Shown piece by piece: positions 35,130-43,184 of a stretch of 64,000 nucleotides of DNA. Origin of the DNA: Amycolatopsis umgeniensis. Lineage in GTDB: Bacteria; Actinomycetota; Actinomycetes; Mycobacteriales; Pseudonocardiaceae. The notes under the pieces were generated by a model, which made no database searches, was not told where the DNA came from, and worked only from the letters and a program-made list of their open reading frames with translations. Location of the stretch: assembly GCF_014205155.1 (NCBI RefSeq), contig NZ_JACHMX010000001.1, positions 8,618,001 to 8,682,000 on the forward strand, given 5' to 3'. Both the position numbers and the translations under genes were made by a program. The first letter of the stretch is position 1. Every line of letters begins with the position of its first letter.

Positions 35130-36269
35130 TCAGTACGAAATGGTGTGCCCGGCGAGGATCCGCTGCGCCGTACCGGTCGTGGACAGCCCCGCGGCGGGCC
35201 TGTCCTCGGTGAAGTACTCGCGGAAGTCCTGGCTGAAGTCGCGGGTCATCAGCGCGATCGTGCGGTTCCAGTTCCCGCCGTCCGGCCCGTTCGCCGCCCA
35301 CAGGTCCAGCAGGGACGAGCCGACCCGGCCCTGCACGGTGTCGCCACGGTCCCAGCCCGGCGTCGAAGCGTCGTTCTGGAAGCTGTAGGAGTTGCCGTTG
35401 TCGTAGACGTAGCGGTAATCGCCGAGGGCGTAGGCCGCGACGGCGTCGGCGAAGCCTTCGGTCCACGCGCACGATTCCGAACTGTGCTTCTCGATGTAAT
35501 GCGGATTGCAGTCCTCGACCACGGGGAAGCCGCGCCCGTAGAGCTGCCATTGCAGCCAGTGCCCGGCTTCGTGGAGCACAAGGTGCTTCGAGTCCGGCAT
35601 CGTGGCGCCGAGGAAGACGTAGTTCGTGTTCGGGTAGTCCCAATAGCCGCCGTCGGCGACCTTCGGATCCCAGACGAACGTGATCTGGTCGCAGCGGCCG
35701 TCGGACTGGCGGCTGGTCCAGCAGGACGAGCTGGGGTTGGCGCGTTTCCAGTAGAGGACGTTGAGCGTGTCGACCACCTTCCAGGCCCGCTGCAGCGCGG
35801 AAGGCACTTTCACCGTGCCGAGGTCTTGGGTACCGGCCACGTTCGTGCGGCGTGCCGAGTCGAACGCGTAGTCGGTGGTGTTGTTCGCGGCCTTGACCAC
35901 CCGCCACATCGAGGTGCTGCTCGACCGGAACCGGACGTACGCCTCGGCGAGGGAAGCGTTGTGGCAGGCGGTGAACCGGCCGTCGGACGCGCCGGTGATA
36001 CCGCTGGAGAGCCTGGTCGCCGAGCCGGAGCCGGTGCGGCCCCACAGTTCCCAGTTCGCGTTTCGCGCGACCTGCGTGCGCACGGGTTTGCTCGTCCCGG
36101 CTTCCGCGTCGAGATGGTCGAAGGCGAGTGTGCCGGTGAGACAGGCGTTCGCGGCCGCTGTCGCCGGTGCGGTGGCCACGGCCGCGGTCAGCCCGAGGGT
36201 GGTGACGAGCACCGCGCCGAACGCGCGAAGCCGTCTTCCGGCCGATGAGGATCTACGGATCAGCTGCAC
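35130..36269 (-). CDS. secreted HExxH metallopeptidase-like protein
   Basis: A 379-residue exported protein. The GTG at 36269 has AGGAG upstream; a signal peptide ends near residue 38-40 (TAPATAAA). Residues 45-145 are beta-rich. The catalytic-type motif LVLHEAGHWLQW puts zinc ligands at His233 and His237 with Glu234 as general base; Glu271 in WTEGFADAVA is a plausible third ligand, as in gluzincins. Several Cys suggest disulfides. I do not recognise the family precisely. Extracellular protein degradation feeding the adjacent proline-peptide genes is plausible. Confidence 0.72.
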   Translation of the reverse strand: MQLIRRSSSAGRRLRAFGAVLVTTLGLTAAVATAPATAAANACLTGTLAFDHLDAEAGTSKPVRTQVARNANWELWGRTGSGSATRLSSGITGASDGRFTACHNASLAEAYVRFRSSSTSMWRVVKAANNTTDYAFDSARRTNVAGTQDLGTVKVPSALQRAWKVVDTLNVLYWKRANPSSSCWTSRQSDGRCDQITFVWDPKVADGGYWDYPNTNYVFLGATMPDSKHLVLHEAGHWLQWQLYGRGFPVVEDCNPHYIEKHSSESCAWTEGFADAVAAYALGDYRYVYDNGNSYSFQNDASTPGWDRGDTVQGRVGSSLLDLWAANGPDGGNWNRTIALMTRDFSQDFREYFTEDRPAAGLSTTGTAQRILAGHTISY

Positions 36270-36322
36270 GGGAATCTCCTCGCTCGAGGGATACGGAGAT
36301 ATGGCGGTGTGGCCCGTGACCC

Positions 36323-36340
36323 TGTGTCGACGGTGACACA
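36323..36340. promoter_or_regulatory. TGTGTC-N6-GACACA palindrome
   Basis: A perfect 6-6-6 inverted repeat 54 bases upstream of the secreted HExxH gene. Position suits an operator or promoter-overlapping site. The regulator is unknown. Confidence 0.4.
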
Positions 36341-36450
36341 CCGGTTGGTGAAGGAGTTTCATCGCGGCCGGCGGCGCCCACCATCGCGTCGCCCCATCGG
36401 CCGCGGCTATGCCCACCCCGTCGGGAGGCGTGTCATGATGTCCGCGAACT

Positions 36451-36469
36451 CGATCGGCAAAGCGAACGA
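36451..36469 (-). promoter_or_regulatory. candidate XRE-cupin operator, site 1
   Basis: Read on the minus strand this is TCGTTCGCTTTGCCGATCG, matching 17 of 19 bases with the site before the catabolic operon at 37161-37179. It lies 41 bases upstream of the regulator start, suggesting autoregulation. Confidence 0.65.
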
Positions 36470-36509
36470 TTCGCCCTCCGGTCGTACGGTTTGACGAACG
36501 ACGGGAGCG

Positions 36510-37112
36510 GTGGTGGAGGACGAGACGCCCTCGATCCGGGACATGCTGGCGGTCAACCTGCGCGCGGCCAGGGCGGCGAGGGGGATCTCGCTGTCGGAGC
36601 TTTCCCGCAGGTCGGGGATCGGCAAGGCGACGCTTTCGCAGCTGGAGTCCGGCGGCGGCAATCCGACCATCGAGACCGTGTTCAGCCTCTCGAGGGTGCT
36701 GGAGGTGGCGATCTCCGATCTGCTCGACCATCGCGCGGGCGGCGCGCTCACCGTCGTGCGCGGCGCGGACGTCGAGGTGCTGCGCGGCGAGGGAGTGGAT
36801 CTTCGGCCGCTGCGCCGCATCGAGACCGGTGACGGCGTCTTCGAGGTGTACGACCAGGTGGTGCGCGGTGACGCGCCACAGCGTTCGCAGGGGCACGTCG
36901 GGGTCGAGCACACCGTCGTGCAGAGCGGCTCGCTGAGGGTCGAGGTGGCGGGCAAGACCGTCGATGTCGGACCCGGTGATTACGTGGCCTTCGACGCCCG
37001 CGAGCCGCATTGCTACACCGCGTCCGACGGGCCGGTGCATTCGGTCCTGCTGCTGCAGTATCGCGCCGACGAGCGGCTCGACGGCAGGCCTCATCCCGTG
37101 CTGAGGGGCTGA
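36510..37112 (+). CDS. XRE-type regulator with cupin sensor domain
   Basis: A 200-residue HTH_3 + Cupin_2 protein. The HTH (about 10-70) contains SELSRRSGIGKATLSQLESG, and the C-terminal cupin (about 120-190) ends in VGPGDYVAFDAREPHCY. Such regulators sense small metabolites and often control amino acid or polyamine degradation. The GTG at 36510 opens the frame. Two matching palindromic sites, one before itself and one before the hydroxyproline operon (start 37191), identify its probable regulon. The effector may be a hydroxyproline intermediate. Confidence 0.9.
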   Translation: MVEDETPSIRDMLAVNLRAARAARGISLSELSRRSGIGKATLSQLESGGGNPTIETVFSLSRVLEVAISDLLDHRAGGALTVVRGADVEVLRGEGVDLRPLRRIETGDGVFEVYDQVVRGDAPQRSQGHVGVEHTVVQSGSLRVEVAGKTVDVGPGDYVAFDAREPHCYTASDGPVHSVLLLQYRADERLDGRPHPVLRG

Positions 37113-37160
37113 CGGCTCCCGCGGTATTGACACCCTTCCCGCGGGGAACCTACGCTCCGA

Positions 37161-37179
37161 TCGTTCGCTTTACCGAACG
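37161..37179 (+). promoter_or_regulatory. candidate XRE-cupin operator, site 2
   Basis: TCGTTCGCTTTACCGAACG contains the perfect palindrome CGTTCG-N6-CGAACG (37162-37179). It ends 11 bases before the first gene of the hydroxyproline operon, so binding would probably block transcription or overlap its start. Confidence 0.7.
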
Positions 37180-37190
37180 CTGGAGGGTCG

Positions 37191-38363
37191 ATGAACCGAA
37201 CGCGTGCGGTCGTCCTCGGTGCCGGTATCGTCGGCGCCGCGTGCGCCCGCGAGCTGAGCCTTTCGGGCTTCGACGTCGTGGTCGTGGATCGCGGCCGCCC
37301 CGCCGGGGGCACCACTTCGCACGGTGAGGGCAACGTCCTCGTCTCCGACAAAGGACCGGGCGCCGAACTCGAACTCGCGAAGCTTTCGGCACGCCTGTGG
37401 CCGCGAGTGGTCGCCGAGATCGCCGACGAGGACGCGCGGGCCGCCTCGGCGATCGAGTACGACCCCAAGGGCGGCATCGTGGTCGCCACCACGGAGGACG
37501 GCGCCCGCGCCCTCACCTCGTTCGCCGGTACGCAAACCGGTGTCCGCGCGGAACCGTTGTCTCCCCAGGAACTCGCCGACGCCGAACCCGCGCTCACCCG
37601 CGAGGTGACCGCCGCGTTCCACTACCCGGAGGACGCTCAGGTCCAGCCCGCGGGAGCGGCGCTGGCGCTGCTGGGCTCGGCGCTGCGCCACGGCGCGCGG
37701 CTGCGGTCCGACACCGAGGTCCTCGGCGCGTCCGTCCGAAGTGGACGGATCACCGGCGTCCGCGTGCCTGGTGAGGTCATCGAGGCCGACATCGTCGTGA
37801 ACGCCGCCGGTCCGTGGGCCGGTCAGGTGTCGGCGCTTCTCGGCGCACCGATCGCGATCCGCCCTCGCCGGGGTGAGGTGCTGGTGACCACCCCGATGCC
37901 CGGTGTGATCCGGCACAAGGTCTACGACGCCGATTACGTCGGCGCGGTCGGCGCCGATTCGGGGGAACTGCAGACCTCCGCCGTCGTCGAGTCGACCTGG
38001 GGTGGCTCCGTGCTGATCGGCTCGTCACGCCGCCGGGTGGAGTTCGACGACGCCATCCGGCCGGACGTGCTGAGCGCCATCGCGGTCAAGGCCTTGCGGC
38101 TGTTCCCGTCGCTCGCCGACGTCGCGGTGATGCGGGCGTACGGCGGTTTCCGGCCCTACGTGGACGATCACCTCCCGGTCCTCGGCGAGGATCCGCGGCT
38201 GGGGAACCTTTGGCACACCACCGGACACGAAGGCGCCGGCATCGGGCTGAGCGTCGGAACCGCGCTGCTGCTGCGCGAACTGCTCACCGGGACGGAGCCC
38301 GCGATGCCGGTCGACGAGTTCACGCCTGCCCGTCCGGCGGTACTGGCCGAGGTGGCCGCGTGA
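37191..38363 (+). CDS. FAD-dependent D-hydroxyproline dehydrogenase, beta-type subunit
   Basis: A 390-residue DAO-family flavoprotein. The N-terminal dinucleotide motif GAGIVGAACARELSLSG is followed by GGTTSHGEGNVLVSDKGPG, and a C-terminal RAYGGFRPYVDDHLPVLGED segment is typical of the HcnC/LhpB-like catalytic subunit. Together with the next two genes it would form a three-component dehydrogenase oxidising cis-4-hydroxy-D-proline to pyrroline-4-hydroxy-2-carboxylate. ATG at 37191 has GGAGGG upstream, and the stop overlaps the next start as GTGA. Sarcosine or another amino acid substrate is the alternative, but the epimerase in the same operon makes hydroxyproline the best call. Confidence 0.87.
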   Translation: MNRTRAVVLGAGIVGAACARELSLSGFDVVVVDRGRPAGGTTSHGEGNVLVSDKGPGAELELAKLSARLWPRVVAEIADEDARAASAIEYDPKGGIVVATTEDGARALTSFAGTQTGVRAEPLSPQELADAEPALTREVTAAFHYPEDAQVQPAGAALALLGSALRHGARLRSDTEVLGASVRSGRITGVRVPGEVIEADIVVNAAGPWAGQVSALLGAPIAIRPRRGEVLVTTPMPGVIRHKVYDADYVGAVGADSGELQTSAVVESTWGGSVLIGSSRRRVEFDDAIRPDVLSAIAVKALRLFPSLADVAVMRAYGGFRPYVDDHLPVLGEDPRLGNLWHTTGHEGAGIGLSVGTALLLRELLTGTEPAMPVDEFTPARPAVLAEVAA

Positions 38364-38626
38364 GCGACCGGCCGATCCGGATCACCGTCGACGGCGAAGC
38401 CCTGACCGGGATCGCGGGCCAAAGCGTGGCGGGAGTACTGCTCGCCGCGGGCCGGATCTCCTGGCGCACCACGCGTTCCGGTGCACCGCGCGGCGTTTTC
38501 TGCGGCATCGGCGCGTGCTTCGATTGCCTGCTCACGGTCAACGACGTGCCCGACGTCCGCGCGTGCCGCCGTCCGGCCGCCGACGGCGACGAGATCCGCA
38601 CCCAGTCACGGGAGGAGAACACGTGA
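38360..38626 (+). CDS. (2Fe-2S)-binding subunit of D-hydroxyproline dehydrogenase
   Basis: An 88-residue Fer2_4 protein. Cys48, Cys53, Cys56 and Cys69 (C-x4-C-x2-C-x12-C) form the plant-type ferredoxin cluster site. Its place between two flavoprotein genes matches the gamma or HcnA-like subunit of hydrogen-cyanide-synthase-type amino acid dehydrogenases. Start GTG 38360 and stop both overlap neighbours by 4 bases, indicating tight translational coupling. Confidence 0.88.
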   Translation: MSDRPIRITVDGEALTGIAGQSVAGVLLAAGRISWRTTRSGAPRGVFCGIGACFDCLLTVNDVPDVRACRRPAADGDEIRTQSREENT

Positions 38627-39972
38627 GCCGGCATGTGGTGATCGTCGGCGCCGGGCCCGCCGGGCTCGCGGCCGTCGAGCACGCCTTGCGGGCCGGTGCC
38701 CGCGTCACGGTGCTGGACCAGGCGGAGTCGCCCGGCGGCCAGTACCACCGCAGGCCGCCGGGGGCCGACGCGGCACGGCATGGCCGATCGGACTTCGACC
38801 GGCGCCGCCGTCTTCTCGCGCATCCGAGGTGCCGGTGGTGGCCCGGCGCGGCCGTCTGGGCGTTCGACCGGGTGGAGAATCGCCTGCACGTGCTGCGGGG
38901 GCAGCCGGACGGCAGCGGACGGCGACGGCTCACCCTGGTTCCCGACGCGCTGATCCTGGCGACCGGCGCGCACGACCGCACCCTGCCGTTTCCCGGCTGG
39001 GAACTGCCCGGCGTGTACACCGCGGGCGCGGCGCAGGCGCTGGCGAAAGGGGAGCGGGTCGCGATCGGCGGGCGGGTCCTCGTCGCCGGAGCCGGACCGT
39101 TCCTGCTGCCGGTGGCGGAATCGCTGCTGGACGTCGGGGCCGAGGTGGTCGCCGTGCTGGAGGCGAACCCGTTCACGACCGTCCGAAAAGGATGGTCGGC
39201 GCGGCCGTGGCGGCTGGCGGCTCAGGCGGGCAAGGCGGGCGAACTGGGCCGCTACGCCGCGACACTGGCCCGTCATCGTGTCCCGTACCGGTTCGGCCGG
39301 GCCGTGATCGAGGCACGGGGTGCGGACAGCGTCCGCGAGGTCGTGACCGCCGGGGTCCGCGCGGACTGGTCGATCATCCCCGGCACCGAGCGGACGTACG
39401 AGGTCGACGCGGTCTGCGTCGGGCACGGTTTCGTCCCGCAGCCCGAACTGGCCGTCGCCGCGGGCTGTGTCCTGGACGGTGGTTTCGTGAAGGTGGACGG
39501 CGAGCAACGGACCACAGTGGACGGTGTCTTCGCCGCGGGCGAGATCACCGGTATCGGCGGCGCGGTCACCTCGGCGGCCGAAGGCGCTGTGGCGGGCCGG
39601 GCCGCGGCGGGGGAGAAGCCCGCTCCGGCGTTGATCCGCGCACGCGACCGCGCCCTCACGTTCGCCGGGCGTCTCGCCTCGGCTCATCCGATCGGCACGG
39701 CCTGGCGAAGCTGGCTGCGCGAGGACACGATCGTCTGCCGTTGCGAGGAAACGACCTACGGCGAACTCGTCCGCGCGACCACGGACCCGGCCCGTCCCGG
39801 CCCGCACGCGCTGAAACTCGGCACCCGGGCGGGCCTCGGCCCGTGTCAGGGCCGGATGTGCGGTCCCGCCGTGTCCGAACTCTGCGGTGGTACCGAACGG
39901 CACCACCGCCCGATCGCCCAGCCGATCCGGCTCGGCGAACTCGCCGCCCGAACCGAAGGAGAACCTGGATGA
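38623..39972 (+). CDS. FAD/NAD(P)-binding subunit of D-hydroxyproline dehydrogenase
   Basis: A 449-residue pyridine-nucleotide-disulphide-type flavoprotein (HcnB-like alpha subunit). The N-terminus VIVGAGPAGLAAVEHALRAG binds FAD; a second nucleotide motif VLVAGAGPFLLPVAE follows; the C-terminus has a BFD-like iron-sulfur region with CRCEE and GLGPCQGRMC. It likely passes electrons from the catalytic subunit to the respiratory chain. GTG at 38623 with GGAGGAG upstream. Confidence 0.87.
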   Translation: MSRHVVIVGAGPAGLAAVEHALRAGARVTVLDQAESPGGQYHRRPPGADAARHGRSDFDRRRRLLAHPRCRWWPGAAVWAFDRVENRLHVLRGQPDGSGRRRLTLVPDALILATGAHDRTLPFPGWELPGVYTAGAAQALAKGERVAIGGRVLVAGAGPFLLPVAESLLDVGAEVVAVLEANPFTTVRKGWSARPWRLAAQAGKAGELGRYAATLARHRVPYRFGRAVIEARGADSVREVVTAGVRADWSIIPGTERTYEVDAVCVGHGFVPQPELAVAAGCVLDGGFVKVDGEQRTTVDGVFAAGEITGIGGAVTSAAEGAVAGRAAAGEKPAPALIRARDRALTFAGRLASAHPIGTAWRSWLREDTIVCRCEETTYGELVRATTDPARPGPHALKLGTRAGLGPCQGRMCGPAVSELCGGTERHHRPIAQPIRLGELAARTEGEPG

Positions 39973-40880
39973 GCACCCCCGACCTCGGTGGCGTCGTCGT
40001 CGCGACCGCCCTCCCGTACCGGGTGGACGCGACGGCGCCCGCCGGGCTGGCCGTGGACTACGACGCCTACGCCGCCCACTGCCGGTGGCTGATCGACAAC
40101 GGCTGCCGGGGCGTCGGCCCGAATGGATCCCTCGGCGAGTACTCGTCGCTCACCGACGACGAACGGCGTCGCGTCGCCCGCACCGCGATCGAAACCGTGG
40201 GGGAGGACGGCATCGTCGTCGTCGGCGTCCACGGCCCCGGGTCGCATCAGGCCAGGCACTGGGCCGAACTCGCCGCCGAAGACGGTGCGCACGGCCTGTT
40301 GTGCCTGCCGCCCACGATGTACCGCGCGAACCACGGCGAGGTGCTCGCGCATTTCGAGGCGGTGGCGTCGGTCGGCCTGCCGGTGATGGTCTACAACAAC
40401 CCCATCGACACCAAGGTCGACCTCACCCCGGCGCTGCTGGCCGAGATCGCGGCGATCGACAACGTGGTGGCGGTCAAGGAGTTCTCCGGTGACGTCCGGC
40501 GGGTGCTGGAGATCCGGGAGCAGGCGCCGGGCCTCGACGTGATCAGCGGCGCCGACGACGTCGTGCTGGAAAGCCTGCTGATGGGCGCGACAGGCTGGTT
40601 CGCCGGCTTCCCCAACGTGTTCCCTGCCGAGTCGGTGCGCCTGTTCGACCTGGCGAGGGCGGGCAAACTCGAGGAGGCCAGGGCGCTGTACGAACCGCTG
40701 GTGGCCGCGTTCCGCTGGGACTCGCGCACGGAGTTCGTGCAGGCGATCAAACTCGGTATGGATCTCGTCGGCCGCTACGGCGGACCGTGCCGTCCGCCGC
40801 GCGGACCGCTGACCGACGAGCACCGCGAGCAGGTCACCGCCGACATGCGCCGCGCGCTCGCCTCGCTGGGGGTGGGGTAG
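39969..40880 (+). CDS. DapA-family lyase, probable pyrroline-4-hydroxy-2-carboxylate deaminase
   Basis: A 303-residue class I aldolase of the dihydrodipicolinate synthase family. Lys170 in NVVAVKEFSGD should form the Schiff base and Tyr142 in VMVYNNP is the conserved active-site Tyr. Between a D-hydroxyproline dehydrogenase and a hydroxyproline epimerase, the expected reaction is deamination/dehydration of pyrroline-4-hydroxy-2-carboxylate to 2-oxoglutarate semialdehyde. The ATG at 39969 overlaps the previous stop. True DapA function is unlikely because of operon context. Confidence 0.85.
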   Translation: MSTPDLGGVVVATALPYRVDATAPAGLAVDYDAYAAHCRWLIDNGCRGVGPNGSLGEYSSLTDDERRRVARTAIETVGEDGIVVVGVHGPGSHQARHWAELAAEDGAHGLLCLPPTMYRANHGEVLAHFEAVASVGLPVMVYNNPIDTKVDLTPALLAEIAAIDNVVAVKEFSGDVRRVLEIREQAPGLDVISGADDVVLESLLMGATGWFAGFPNVFPAESVRLFDLARAGKLEEARALYEPLVAAFRWDSRTEFVQAIKLGMDLVGRYGGPCRPPRGPLTDEHREQVTADMRRALASLGVG

Positions 40881-41882
40881 GTGCGGTCGATCCGGTCGAT
40901 CACCGCCGTCGACTCGCATACCGAGGGCATGCCGACCCGGGTGGTGACCGGCGGGGTCGGCGTCATCCCGGGCGACACGATGGCCGAACGCCGCCGGTAC
41001 TTCATGGACCACCTGGACCACCTGCGACAGTTCCTGATGAACGAGCCGCGCGGCCACTCCGCGATGAGCGGCGCGATCCTGCAGCCACCGGCCCGTCCGG
41101 ACGCAGACTGGGGCGTGGTCTACATCGAGGTGTCGGGCTGCCTGCCGATGTGCGGGCACGGCACGATCGGTGTGGCGACCGTGCTGGTGGAGACCGGGAT
41201 GGTCGAGGTGACCGAACCGAAGACCGTGGTGCGCCTGGACACCCCGGCCGGGCTGGTGCACGCCGAGGTCGACGTCCGGGACGGCAGGGCGGAACGGGTC
41301 AAGCTGCGCAACGTCGCGTCGTTCCTCGCCGAGCGGGACGCGTCGGTCGAGGTCCCGGGGCTCGGCGAGGTGCGCTACGACCTGGCTTACGGCGGCAACT
41401 TCTACGCCATCCTGGAACTGTCCCAAGTGGACATCCCGTTCGAGCGGACGGAAAAGGACCGGATCCTCGCGGCGGGACTGGACATCATGGCGGCGATCGA
41501 TGACCAGCGTCCGCCGAAGCATCCGGCCGACCCGCTGATCGGCGGCTGCAAGCACGTCCAGTTCCTCGCGCCGGGATCGGACGCCCGCGCGTCGCGGAAC
41601 GCGATGGCGATCCACCCCGGCTGGTTCGACCGGTCGCCGTGCGGCACCGGCACGTCGGCCCGGATGGCCCAGCTGCACGCCCGCGGCGAGTTGCCGCTGC
41701 ACACGCCGTTCGAGAACAGCTCGTTCATCGGGACCACGTTCACCGGGGAACTGGTGGCCGAGACCACCGTCGGAGGTGTCCCCGCCGTGGTGCCGGAGTT
41801 CTCCGGGCGGGCTTGGATCACCGGCAACGCGACCTATCTGCTCGACCCGGACGATCCCTTCCCCGCGGGCTTCGTCCTCTGA
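40881..41882 (+). CDS. 4-hydroxyproline 2-epimerase (proline racemase family)
   Basis: A 333-residue proline-racemase-like enzyme. Both catalytic Cys are present: Cys91 in SGCLPMCGHGTIG and Cys254 in RSPCGTGTSA. The pair of Cys supports racemase/epimerase activity over the trans-3-hydroxyproline dehydratase relatives, in which one Cys is replaced. It would interconvert trans-4-hydroxy-L-proline and cis-4-hydroxy-D-proline, the entry step of the pathway. GTG at 40881 directly follows the previous stop. Confidence 0.9.
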   Translation: MRSIRSITAVDSHTEGMPTRVVTGGVGVIPGDTMAERRRYFMDHLDHLRQFLMNEPRGHSAMSGAILQPPARPDADWGVVYIEVSGCLPMCGHGTIGVATVLVETGMVEVTEPKTVVRLDTPAGLVHAEVDVRDGRAERVKLRNVASFLAERDASVEVPGLGEVRYDLAYGGNFYAILELSQVDIPFERTEKDRILAAGLDIMAAIDDQRPPKHPADPLIGGCKHVQFLAPGSDARASRNAMAIHPGWFDRSPCGTGTSARMAQLHARGELPLHTPFENSSFIGTTFTGELVAETTVGGVPAVVPEFSGRAWITGNATYLLDPDDPFPAGFVL

Positions 41883-41887
41883 GCTGG

Positions 41888-41964
41888 CTGAAGGGGCCCT
41901 TCCCCGCATCGCATGCGGTGAAGGGCGCTTTCCCTGCATCGCATGCGGGGAAAGCGCCCTTCAG
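41888..41964. repeat. tandem and inverted GTGAAGG-family repeat
   Basis: About three copies of a 27-30 base unit (CTGAAGGGGCCCTTCCCCGC, then GGTGAAGGGCGCTTTCCCTG, then an inverted copy), each joined by GCATCGCATGC-like sequence. It lies between convergent genes (hydroxyproline epimerase and amidohydrolase) and probably terminates both. It resembles the element at 35051. Confidence 0.8.
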
Positions 41965-41969
41965 CTCCA

Positions 41970-43184
41970 TCAGGCGGAGACCACCGTCCCGCCCTGGATG
42001 ACGTGCCGGAAGTCCTTCGGCTCCGCCAGGACGCCGATGTCCTCGAGCGGATCCCGGTCGACGACGAGCAGATCCGCGTGCGCGCCCGGGGCCAGTGTGC
42101 CGATCTCGCCGGTCAGGTTCAGCAGGTCCGCCGCCGTCGAAGTCGCGGAGCGGATCACGTCCAGTGCGGGCTGGACCTCGCCGCGCAGCCGGAACTCGTG
42201 GTTCTGGTGCCGGTGCATCCCACCGAGGAGATCGCTGCCATACACCAGTTTCACCCCGCTCCGGGAAGCCTTTTCGAGGGCGGCCATTCCCGCGCCGAGG
42301 ACGTCGTCGACCTTGCGCCAGCTGGATTCCGGCAGACCGTGCTCGCGACCTTCCTCCTTCAACGCCCAGTACGTGACCAAAGTCGGCACGAGGTACGCGT
42401 CGTGCCGGAGGAACAGCTCGACACTGAGGTCGTCGATGAGGTTGCCGTGCTCGATCGACCGCACGCCGAGCTCCAGCGCGCGGTTCACCGCACGGGCGGT
42501 GTACGCGTGCGCGGCGACATAGCGGTTAGCCGCTTCCGCCTCCTCGACGATCGCGCGCAGTTCCTCGGCGGAGTACTGCGTCGAGTCGACCCTGTCGGTG
42601 GGGGAGGCGACGCCGCCGGAGGCCATCACCTTGATGTGGTGCGCCCCCTTGCGCAGTTCGTCGCGAGCCGCGGCGCGGACCGCGTCGACACCGTCGGCGA
42701 CCCGGCCGAGACCCGCGCAGCACGGGTGGTCTTCGCTGGCGTTGGCGCCGCGGGTCCGGCTGTCGCCGTGGCCGCCGGTCTGGCTCAGCGCGCGTCCGCA
42801 GAACAGCAGGCGCGGGCCGCGGAACAGGCCCTCGGCCTGCGCGTCGGCGAGGCCGTAGTCGGCACCGGAGGCGTCCCGGACCGTCGTGAAGCCCCGGTCC
42901 AGCATCCGGCTCATGGTGCGGGCGCTGTGCGCGGTCACATAAGACGGTGACGACGAGGGCAGCGACCCCAGATCGGCTGTCGACGCGGTGACGTGGACGT
43001 GCGCGTCGACGAGACCGGGCAGCACGAACGCGCCGCGCAGGTCCTCGGTCCGGGTGTCGCCGGAGGCGAGACTCGTGCCGATCTCGACGATCCGGCCGTC
43101 GGAGCATCGGAGATCGCCTTCGGTGTACTCGCCCTTGACAGGGTCGAGCAGGCGGGCGTTGCGCAGCAGCAGCGATCCGGTCAT
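41970..43184 (-). CDS. amidohydrolase, prolidase-like
   Basis: A 404-residue amidohydrolase of the imidazolonepropionase/prolidase-like group. HVH at 62-64, IKVMASGG with the potentially carboxylated Lys, AAHAYTARAV, IEHGNL and YGSDLLGG carry the dinuclear metal ligands. Related enzymes of this group are Xaa-Pro or Xaa-Arg/Lys dipeptidases; with the surrounding hydroxyproline genes a prolidase is a plausible reading. The ATG at 43184 overlaps the GAF stop (ATGA), so it is third in an MFS-GAF-amidohydrolase operon. Confidence 0.83.
   Translation of the reverse strand: MTGSLLLRNARLLDPVKGEYTEGDLRCSDGRIVEIGTSLASGDTRTEDLRGAFVLPGLVDAHVHVTASTADLGSLPSSSPSYVTAHSARTMSRMLDRGFTTVRDASGADYGLADAQAEGLFRGPRLLFCGRALSQTGGHGDSRTRGANASEDHPCCAGLGRVADGVDAVRAAARDELRKGAHHIKVMASGGVASPTDRVDSTQYSAEELRAIVEEAEAANRYVAAHAYTARAVNRALELGVRSIEHGNLIDDLSVELFLRHDAYLVPTLVTYWALKEEGREHGLPESSWRKVDDVLGAGMAALEKASRSGVKLVYGSDLLGGMHRHQNHEFRLRGEVQPALDVIRSATSTAADLLNLTGEIGTLAPGAHADLLVVDRDPLEDIGVLAEPKDFRHVIQGGTVVSA

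Noticed and set aside
39969..40880. Lysine-biosynthetic dihydrodipicolinate synthase (dapA)
   Set aside because: It overlaps hydroxyproline dehydrogenase and abuts the epimerase gene; the catabolic deaminase role fits better.
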